Shown in pieces: positions 1-5,821 of a DNA stretch of 5,821 nt (its first letter is position 1; every line of letters starts with the position of its first letter). Made by a program: the position numbers and the translations under genes. This DNA is from Kiritimatiellia bacterium (GTDB lineage: Bacteria > Verrucomicrobiota > Kiritimatiellia > RFP12 > UBA1067), in the NCBI GenBank assembly GCA_017629455.1, contig JAGBXE010000021.1, forward strand, positions 1 through 5,821. Direction: 5' to 3'. The notes beneath the pieces are model-generated. The model did not search any database, was not told where the DNA came from, and saw only the letters and a program-made list of their open reading frames with translations.

Positions 1-598
1 AGCGATCATGTATATTGTATCCGCTCCACTTCTTCTGAACCGCCGCTAGACGCACAGGGTCTTCGCGGTCGAGTTTTTTCTTTCGCGTAGCTCCTAATGC
101 ATCATTGCCCCACTCACAACCCATCCTAATTGCGACTAGGTTTGGATGGCGCGCTTTCCATGCCTCATAATCAGCATAATCAAGGCGCACTTCGCCTGCT
201 AGATTCGCTGCCCTTCGCTTGCCTTCAAAAAATATCGCAAGTGGCTTGTCAATTTTAGAACGCGCCTCAAGAGCATCCCAATCGGCATCCTTGCCAGGAG
301 CAAAGTTTTCTCGCACCGTGCACCAAGTTGCCCTATCGTCCTCTGGCTGTCTAATCGAATTAGAATACGCAACTAAAGCGCAATCACGAAAAACGGGTAA
401 AGCCTTTATCTCTGGAACATCCCAAAAACCAACGAGCATAGAATCACGCGCAGGATCAGAGAAGCGATTTGATGATAGAAGCGTCCAATAATCGCGCCCC
501 ATCAACTTTAAAGGTGCGTGTCTTTTGGGTGCCTGAAACGCCGCGTTGGCAGTTAAAACTGCAATAAGAAAAGATGATGTAAATAAAATGCGTGTCAT
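1..598 (-). CDS. Secreted protein of unknown function, 3' end beyond window
   Basis: An open frame begins with ATG at 598 and runs without a stop to the left edge, giving 199 residues; the rest lies outside the window. It starts with a clear signal peptide (MTRILFTSSFLIAVLTANA), with likely cleavage after Ala19 at the A-N-A motif. The mature part is charged and rich in Trp and Arg, with no repeats, so it is unlike its giant neighbour and looks like a globular enzyme-type domain. Residues 141-166 include a DYEAW segment (143-147), then HPNL (151-154), a short hydrophobic strand and CEWGND (161-166). The Glu at 162 after a predicted strand recalls the catalytic or binding acids of TIM-barrel glycoside hydrolases, but I do not recognise the family and this is a weak inference. 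It starts 25 bases after the giant gene, so it is probably co-transcribed with it. Codons continue sensibly to the last full codon at 2-4. Confidence 0.8.
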   Translation of the reverse strand, partial: MTRILFTSSFLIAVLTANAAFQAPKRHAPLKLMGRDYWTLLSSNRFSDPARDSMLVGFWDVPEIKALPVFRDCALVAYSNSIRQPEDDRATWCTVRENFAPGKDADWDALEARSKIDKPLAIFFEGKRRAANLAGEVRLDYADYEAWKARHPNLVAIRMGCEWGNDALGATRKKKLDREDPVRLAAVQKKWSGYNIHDR

Positions 599-606
599 AA
601 AATATA

Positions 607-611
607 CTTCT
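607..611 (-). promoter_or_regulatory. Weak ribosome binding site of the left-edge gene
   Basis: AGAAG lies eight bases before the ATG at 598, in an AT-rich 25-base gap after the stop of the giant gene. The spacing is good but the match to GGAGG is partial. It supports the start at 598 and suggests weaker initiation than at the giant gene. Confidence 0.45.
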
Positions 612-623
612 AAATTGAATTCA

Positions 624-3600
624 TTAGCGAACAATCAGCCTTGCACCAATATGGAAAAGCCTTGCGCGCACTTCGCCATCTACCGCCTCAAACTCGGCTC
701 CTACATTTGTAAGCCCACGCACCCTAAAGCCGGATACTGACGGAGCTACTTCAGAATAACGAGCAACGACAATCGTCCTTTCGCCGGACAATAATTCAGG
801 CTGCGACGCAATATTGAAAACTGTCCGACCAGAGAACGTTACATTATCAAGAACTACTCCAGCAACTTCCCCGCCTTTAGCTGGAACAATTATTGTACTG
901 TTTGTAAGTCTGCCGTTGGCAAGTGTGCCCCCGCCGGAAATCCGCGCACGGCTAAGTGCCTGGCCCGAAAGATTAAGACGAGCAGAACTAGAAATATCAA
1001 ACTTTGATCCCTGCGCTACTGCCTCGGAATGAGCAAGCTTAAGTTCGCCTTCTTCAACTCGATTAATTCCATCGCAAGCAAGAGTGCGCGTATCGGCTTG
1101 AAGAGTGCCTGCAAGATTCTGCTGACGTTCAATAACGAGCGTTCCTTCACCTGTCTTAACTATGCCGCCGCATCCTGTTACCTGCTTAGCAACAGAAAGA
1201 GTATCTCCATTTTCAACAGGGAGAACTAAACCGCCCTCATTAGCAGTTAGTGTTATAAATTCAGGATTTGCAAATACGATATCTGCGCCGCCGGAAATAA
1301 ACTTGCCTGCATCGAACGAAAGACTTAGCACCCTACTTTCGGCCTTAAAATTTGCAAACGAAATAGAAGCGCATCTAAATTCTGCCCCCGAATTAAACTG
1401 CCAATCACCGCCCGCCCAATTAATAGTAACTGCAATAGAATCGCCTTCTTCATTTTTGGCAAGGACCGCAGAGTCGCTAAACACCATATCCGACGTGCCG
1501 TAATTTGCGATTTCTTTGAGAACATAGAGGCTGCCGCCGTTGCAGGCTGTAATAAGCGGCACTGCTTGGCCACTATTGTCGTAGCCTCCGTTAAGATAAT
1601 TACACACCACAGTTGAAGCATCGATCGTCACACGAGGCCGCGAGAGAGCCTTTGCGCCATTGGCACAAACGAAACTTCCTATCTTCGCCCTTCCACCATT
1701 AACAACGCGGAAGTGCGCATTCGTCGCAAAGTCGCCCGCCTGCACCGAGCCGCCGACTACAAAGCGTTTTGAATCTCCTCCACAAACAAGGCTCGCGCCA
1801 TCGACCGTCAAGACAGGCTGCTCCAAACCCGTCGTGGACCTAATACCAACTGATGCTACGTTTGGCAGAGAAAATACAGTTGTTAAATCGCCCTTGAGAA
1901 CTAGTTCGCCTTCCGAAACGGCAAAGCCGGTAAAACCTTTATTAGGAGGATTGCCAGCCTCATCAAATACTGCGCACTCATCCTTTGGTGCCGGCCATGA
2001 ATTTAAATGAGCCCGCCCGTCGCCAGAAGAAAGTACTGTCGTCGTGTTGGGCCCAGGTGCAATAGTCAGCTTTGCCGCGCCATGTTTAAGGAGAGTACCC
2101 GAAGCAACATGAAGCGAACTTATTTCAGTTTCTTGATCAACCTTTAGGACGGCAGCTTTTGCTTCGCCACTTTCGCCATTAGCATCAATTACGAGACGGC
2201 GCGCAAAAACATGGGAAGTAGCGTCAGAAAATCTAAGCGTACCTTCGCGAAGCGTAAAATCTCCAGGCGTGCAAGGTTCACACGCGAGAGCTTCATTGCA
2301 CACGACATCGAAAATACCGGATTCGGAAACAATACTACCTAACAGGAAATTAAGCGGATTTGAAATTGAGAAAATACCAAACCCGGACTTAACGAGCGAC
2401 CCGCGCGAAATGATTCCTGAAAAAGCTACTTCCTTCTCTGCCCCAACATCGATAGCTAACGTATCTCCAAAAGCAAACTCACGGTCCAATGAATCGGAAA
2501 AACTTTCTTCACCTGCTGCGATCCTAAATGTCTCCGGCAACTTTACGATAATCTTAAAATACGTTACTCCCTCATTATCAGTCTCGACTTTGCACATCGC
2601 TATCGAGCCCGCTTCACACGAAGCCGCCTCAATCGCCGCGGCCAATATCTGACGCGTAGATTGCGATACGGGAGAAGTCGAAGTGAAAAGAGTTTGCGTA
2701 GTACCTACTGTAAAGACATTGTCAAACTCGATTGCAGCATTTATAAACTCCATAGGCCCGGAAACTGCAATCGTCTCGCCTTCTGCCAAGCGCAATACTC
2801 CAGGCTTTAAAGCCTCACCGACCGTAAGCCCAGTAAGGCAAGCAGCAGAGCCCATCGCACCAAAAGAAACTGTAGCTCCACCCTTAACAGTAACGCGCGA
2901 AGCAGCTCTTGCTCCATCGGCAAATACGACAGAGCCTTCTTCTGCCACTATGTCCGAAACGGTATTCGCGCTACCTGAAATAACTTTCTCGCCAAGACCT
3001 GCTAGCACTAGACGACCTGACGAGCCTTGCATATCGCCAAAGCTTTGCGGTATCACTACCCGCTTATCTTTACTGAGCTCAATTCGCAGACCCTTTTCAC
3101 CGAGCAAAGCCGTGTTGAAATTAGCGATAATATCCTTGGTGCCCTTAGCTTCAATAGTACCGCCATTGGCCTCAAAATACGCAACGCCGCTTTGTGATTG
3201 ATTGACCGCAGAACAACCTTGGCCTCCTACTACTGTATCTGCCACAAGGACGCCACCATTAAGCCTTACGGTGGCAGTTGAACTAGAAACATTCGCTACT
3301 GGCAGCGCGACAAATTCGCTTTTTACCTCAACCCTGCCGCCCGTCTGGTTGTAGAGAGCTTTTTGGCTTGCAGAATCCTTGTTATTGCAGAGCAATATCT
3401 TCCAGCAGCTATTAGTCCCGCCACTTACATTGACTGTACCAGAACCTTTATTGCCGATAATAATATTTTCCGACAAAACGAGATTGCCAGAGGCGATATT
3501 GACTGTTCCTGTCGCATTTAGGGCATCTCCCATCATTAGACGGTAGCCTGCTGATTCCACACCTTCCAGTAGGTTGAGCGTTGCATCTGATGTTGCACTT

Positions 3601-4832
3601 TCACCAACTACCATCTGAACTGCAAACTCAAACTTGCCGCCGCGCAAATTAACAACTGGACGGCTAGAAGTATTATAGCCGAAGTATCCCTTGTTAGTTA
3701 CAATTAAATCAGAGCCGATAAAATCTAATACTGGAGAATTAATAAGCCCTAAATTATCCGCTCTAAAAGTTGAGTTAACGAGCGTCAGATTACCGCCGCC
3801 TATCTTGAAGAACTTGCCTAGTTCCACTAAGACAGTTCCGTTTGTAACGTAAATATCGGGTGAGGTTGCAGTAAAAGCATCACTATTACCTGGTAATGCC
3901 GCGCTATTGGTGAACATAAGCGAAGCACCATTTACAACAAACTGCCCCATTCCTGTGGACGTCTGCGAAAAGCCATTGCCAGTAAAGGAAAGAACAGCAT
4001 TTGAAAGAACATTCACGACATACGTATGGTTTGCACCAGACGAGAACTTCCCTAACGCCAATTCCGTATCTTCACCTGATACTGTCACTCTTGTACGCAC
4101 AGGATCGCCGTCATCGGAGTTACCGTCTTCTTGGCGCATAACAAGATTGGCAATATAGTGCTTACCGCCATCAACGATTATTTCATTCGTAGGGCACAAA
4201 GCATAAAGCTGAACAGTCGGAAACTCAGCATGTGAATTGCCATGAAATGCAAGCTGCGAATTAAGGACGTTTTTGGAAATTGGCCAGTAAACCGATGCGC
4301 CTATGTCGCTGCCATTAGGCGTACGCAGATTGAAAGTACCATAATTTAAATCAAATCTAAAAACGCCATTCTCACTATTACTCAAAGAAAATTGAGCGTC
4401 GTCAAAACAAAAGGCTCCACGCGTGATGGTTGTTGTGCCACTAGGAAGACTTGCCTTTATTGTGAAATGCTCCGTCGAACCTGCATGAAAGGTAAGCTGC
4501 TTTTTGTCGACATAAGAGCCTTCTACTAAATCGGACTGTACCCACTTGGCGCTGCGTAAATCAAAACCCAATTTAGCACCAGCACTAACGGCAAGCTTAG
4601 GGCAAAGACATGACGACCAAGCAGCACCCGTTGGTAGAGTTAAGTTCATCTCCCCGGACGTAGACGAAAACTTGACTACGTCCGTAGGTAGAATATCATT
4701 AATATCAACCGGGAAGTGGCAAGCGTTAGAAATTACATTTGCATTATCTGCTTCATTTACCGACCAGGGATATTCCGTGGCCGACGAAACACAACTGGCA
4801 AATGCAGCAATACAAAGCAATTTGCTCTTCAT
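624..4832 (-). CDS. Giant secreted beta-strand-repeat (PATR-like) protein
   Basis: A 1402-residue exported protein made largely of short Gly/Ser/Asn/Val-rich beta strands, as in autotransporter passengers and beta-helix proteins. Residues 1-18 are a signal peptide, likely cut after SSA; Cys14 after FAS is a weak lipobox alternative. Residues about 20-280 are less repetitive and contain several aromatics, perhaps a separate domain. Residues about 280-765 hold strand repeats such as GTVNVSGG (466) and NQTGGRVEV (495). A second repeat module runs from about 768 to the end. PATR-type segments with the pattern G-x-L-V-K-x-G recur at 811 (GSLVKSGFG), 912 (GTLLKHGAA) and 1222 (GGIVKTGEG). The C-terminus ends GARLIVR; no beta-barrel, LPXTG, PEP-CTERM or hydrophobic anchor is visible. 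The mature part has 22 cysteines, unusual for an autotransporter passenger. Role is inferred only: surface scaffold, adhesin or polysaccharide-binding protein. It lies between two other exported proteins in one apparent operon. Confidence 0.85.
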   Translation of the reverse strand: MKSKLLCIAAFASCVSSATEYPWSVNEADNANVISNACHFPVDINDILPTDVVKFSSTSGEMNLTLPTGAAWSSCLCPKLAVSAGAKLGFDLRSAKWVQSDLVEGSYVDKKQLTFHAGSTEHFTIKASLPSGTTTITRGAFCFDDAQFSLSNSENGVFRFDLNYGTFNLRTPNGSDIGASVYWPISKNVLNSQLAFHGNSHAEFPTVQLYALCPTNEIIVDGGKHYIANLVMRQEDGNSDDGDPVRTRVTVSGEDTELALGKFSSGANHTYVVNVLSNAVLSFTGNGFSQTSTGMGQFVVNGASLMFTNSAALPGNSDAFTATSPDIYVTNGTVLVELGKFFKIGGGNLTLVNSTFRADNLGLINSPVLDFIGSDLIVTNKGYFGYNTSSRPVVNLRGGKFEFAVQMVVGESATSDATLNLLEGVESAGYRLMMGDALNATGTVNIASGNLVLSENIIIGNKGSGTVNVSGGTNSCWKILLCNNKDSASQKALYNQTGGRVEVKSEFVALPVANVSSSTATVRLNGGVLVADTVVGGQGCSAVNQSQSGVAYFEANGGTIEAKGTKDIIANFNTALLGEKGLRIELSKDKRVVIPQSFGDMQGSSGRLVLAGLGEKVISGSANTVSDIVAEEGSVVFADGARAASRVTVKGGATVSFGAMGSAACLTGLTVGEALKPGVLRLAEGETIAVSGPMEFINAAIEFDNVFTVGTTQTLFTSTSPVSQSTRQILAAAIEAASCEAGSIAMCKVETDNEGVTYFKIIVKLPETFRIAAGEESFSDSLDREFAFGDTLAIDVGAEKEVAFSGIISRGSLVKSGFGIFSISNPLNFLLGSIVSESGIFDVVCNEALACEPCTPGDFTLREGTLRFSDATSHVFARRLVIDANGESGEAKAAVLKVDQETEISSLHVASGTLLKHGAAKLTIAPGPNTTTVLSSGDGRAHLNSWPAPKDECAVFDEAGNPPNKGFTGFAVSEGELVLKGDLTTVFSLPNVASVGIRSTTGLEQPVLTVDGASLVCGGDSKRFVVGGSVQAGDFATNAHFRVVNGGRAKIGSFVCANGAKALSRPRVTIDASTVVCNYLNGGYDNSGQAVPLITACNGGSLYVLKEIANYGTSDMVFSDSAVLAKNEEGDSIAVTINWAGGDWQFNSGAEFRCASISFANFKAESRVLSLSFDAGKFISGGADIVFANPEFITLTANEGGLVLPVENGDTLSVAKQVTGCGGIVKTGEGTLVIERQQNLAGTLQADTRTLACDGINRVEEGELKLAHSEAVAQGSKFDISSSARLNLSGQALSRARISGGGTLANGRLTNSTIIVPAKGGEVAGVVLDNVTFSGRTVFNIASQPELLSGERTIVVARYSEVAPSVSGFRVRGLTNVGAEFEAVDGEVRARLFHIGARLIVR

Positions 4833-4835
4833 TTA

Positions 4836-4843
4836 CCACCCCC
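4836..4843 (-). promoter_or_regulatory. Strong ribosome binding site of the giant repeat gene
   Basis: GGGGGTGG can pair along its length with the anti-Shine-Dalgarno CACCUCC with a single G-U wobble. The GGGGG core ends six bases before the ATG at 4832. An in-frame TAA (4835-4833) directly abuts that ATG, so the reading frame cannot begin further upstream. The site fixes the start codon and suggests efficient re-initiation after the hydrolase stop, 25 bases before this ATG. Confidence 0.75.
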
Positions 4844-4857
4844 GATTTTTAACATTA

Positions 4858-5757
4858 TTACTTAATCGAACCTTCAAGGAAGGCCGCTAGTTTATCTTGC
4901 TGGTCAAGCTCAACTCCATGAGGATGGTGACCATACGCCGCACGACCACGCCCTTCGGAATCTGTAAGGCCAACTTTCAAAACTCCGCCTGCCTCTTTCA
5001 TTCTCGCAATAAAAAGCTCAGAATTCAACTTCGGCAAGACAGTCTGATCTTGACCACCATACAAAAGCAATACGGGAATCTTAGCATCAGCTATTGGCTT
5101 ATACATATTTACGGGCATACGCGGATCATCACTCCAGTTGCCTCCGGAAGCAGGCCCCTTAATCCACTCGGCCGTACCTCCGCTAATCTGCTTTGCAGCC
5201 TCGCTCGGCGCAAACTTCGGCAAAAACTTCTCAAACGTCAACAGCGGTGCGTCCAGGTAGATGCGATCGATGCATTCTGGGTATGTCGCTGAATACCGAA
5301 CAGAGAAAAAGCCTCCCCAACTCATGCCGATAAGTACCGCCTTTTCCTTAAGAGCAATTTTCTCTACAAGGTAACGTTGGAAATTGCGACTAATCTCTAG
5401 CCCGCGCGAATCCATGCGGTGCTTAAACGTGTCAATGGAGACATGGTGCCAGCCGCGACGAAGCATTTCGCTCGCACCAGAGCGATTAACAAACGCCGTA
5501 CGCCACTGCATCGTCCATGTCCAAGGGCGGCCCTCAGCAATTTTAGTTCCTTCTGCCGGCAAAACGAGCCATGCATTATAACCATTAAAATCGAATTCAA
5601 TACGGCGGCCACCATACCAATCTGACACAGAAAGTACCTTGTGATCGGCCGATATCTTTTTAACTATTGATTGTTCATATTCCGACGCGGCTGCTGCAGA
5701 ACCAACGGTAAGTGAAAGCGCCAGCGCGAAGCAAGCGCGAGAATATTTACGCATCAT
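4858..5757 (-). CDS. Secreted alpha/beta hydrolase (esterase or peptidase-like)
   Basis: A 299-residue serine hydrolase of the alpha/beta fold, predicted to be exported. Residues 1-24 form a Sec signal peptide: basic start (MMRKYSR), hydrophobic core, small-residue end with four alanines before Ser25. The nucleophile elbow is GMSWG at 144-148, with Ser146 as nucleophile. The acid is probably Asp237 in the GGQDQ loop after the LLLYGG strand, and the base is one of His277, His278 or His280 in YGHHPH. The segment PWTW (78-81) sits where these enzymes carry the oxyanion-hole loop. The mature length of about 275 residues is normal for a single-domain member, so the protein looks intact and active. 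It is first in the operon, 25 bases before the giant repeat protein. Its substrate cannot be read from the sequence; a carbohydrate ester or a peptide are both possible. Start: the ATG at 5757 fits the ribosome site; the ATG at 5754 is an alternative. Confidence 0.88.
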   Translation of the reverse strand: MMRKYSRACFALALSLTVGSAAAASEYEQSIVKKISADHKVLSVSDWYGGRRIEFDFNGYNAWLVLPAEGTKIAEGRPWTWTMQWRTAFVNRSGASEMLRRGWHHVSIDTFKHRMDSRGLEISRNFQRYLVEKIALKEKAVLIGMSWGGFFSVRYSATYPECIDRIYLDAPLLTFEKFLPKFAPSEAAKQISGGTAEWIKGPASGGNWSDDPRMPVNMYKPIADAKIPVLLLYGGQDQTVLPKLNSELFIARMKEAGGVLKVGLTDSEGRGRAAYGHHPHGVELDQQDKLAAFLEGSIK

Positions 5758-5767
5758 ATTTTTTCAT

Positions 5768-5771
5768 CTCC
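5768..5771 (-). promoter_or_regulatory. Ribosome binding site of the hydrolase gene
   Basis: GGAG lies 10 bases before the ATG at 5757 and 13 bases before the second ATG at 5754. The nearer of the two tandem start codons therefore fits better, though the spacing is slightly long. An ATG directly abutting GGAG (5767-5765) is too close to be used. Confidence 0.6.
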
Positions 5772-5787
5772 ATTTGTGATTTAAGTG

Positions 5788-5815
5788 ATTATACCATATT
5801 TTAACGATTTGACTA
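5788..5815 (-). promoter_or_regulatory. Sigma70-type promoter with extended -10
   Basis: On the minus strand a perfect TATAAT (5793-5788) is preceded directly by TGG, which gives the extended -10 form TGnTATAAT. Sixteen bases further upstream is TAGTCA (5815-5810), matching four of six bases of the TTGACA consensus. Transcription would start near 5781, leaving a leader of about 23 bases before the hydrolase start codon. It is the only convincing promoter in the window and probably drives all three genes. This is a reading by eye; no operator or regulator site is recognisable beside it. Confidence 0.7.
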
Positions 5816-5821
5816 CTAGCA

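Noticed and set aside
601..606. TATATT just before the left-edge gene as an internal -10 box
   Set aside because: It lies only two bases from the ATG, so a transcript starting from it would begin inside the gene; no suitable -35 was seen.
599..623. Possible terminator in the gap between the giant gene and the left-edge gene
   Set aside because: The gap is AT-rich but has no GC-rich inverted repeat; the only palindrome is a six-base GAATTC.
1325..1621. A 98-codon minus-strand frame inside the giant gene
   Set aside because: It overlaps the giant gene in another frame on the same strand, and its translation shows no recognisable domain or signal.
2683..3201. A 172-codon plus-strand open frame, and other plus-strand frames opposite the giant gene
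   Set aside because: They lie entirely antisense to a well-supported gene with a signal peptide and repeats, their translations are low-complexity Ser/Pro/Ala/Thr-rich without domains, and no convincing ribosome sites were noticed.
5747..5767. Six-codon mini-frame ATG-AAA-AAA-TAT-GAT-GCG-TAA overlapping the hydrolase start, as a possible leader peptide
   Set aside because: Its ATG directly abuts the GGAG ribosome site, leaving no spacer, and the coding pattern shows no attenuator-like codons or hairpin.

Overview
The window holds three genes, all on the minus strand. They are tightly packed and read from the right edge to the left edge: a secreted alpha/beta hydrolase (5757-4858), a very large secreted beta-strand-repeat protein of 1402 residues (4832-624), and a third secreted protein cut off by the left edge (598 to beyond 1). 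Gaps between them are only 25 bases each and hold no visible terminator. The one clear promoter, an extended -10 type, lies upstream of the hydrolase, so the three are probably one operon that continues beyond the window. Almost every base is coding. The only longer non-coding stretch is the 64-base leader and promoter at the right end. Long plus-strand open frames lie opposite these genes and have no support of their own.

The organism cannot be fixed from this sequence. N-terminal signal peptides, Shine-Dalgarno sites, moderate GC by eye and a giant protein of the 'autotransporter-associated beta strand repeat' (PATR-like) style without an autotransporter barrel suit a Gram-negative PVC-group bacterium. 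A gut or rumen Kiritimatiellae/Verrucomicrobia-type lineage, in which such proteins are numerous, is my tentative suggestion.

All three products appear to be exported. A working idea is that the operon supplies an extracytoplasmic set: an esterase/peptidase-like hydrolase, a large beta-helical or beta-solenoid surface or secreted scaffold, and an unidentified enzyme-like protein with a conserved-looking acidic Glu-Trp-Gly-Asn-Asp segment. The substrate is unknown. No RNA genes, CRISPR arrays, insertion sequences or DNA repeats were seen.
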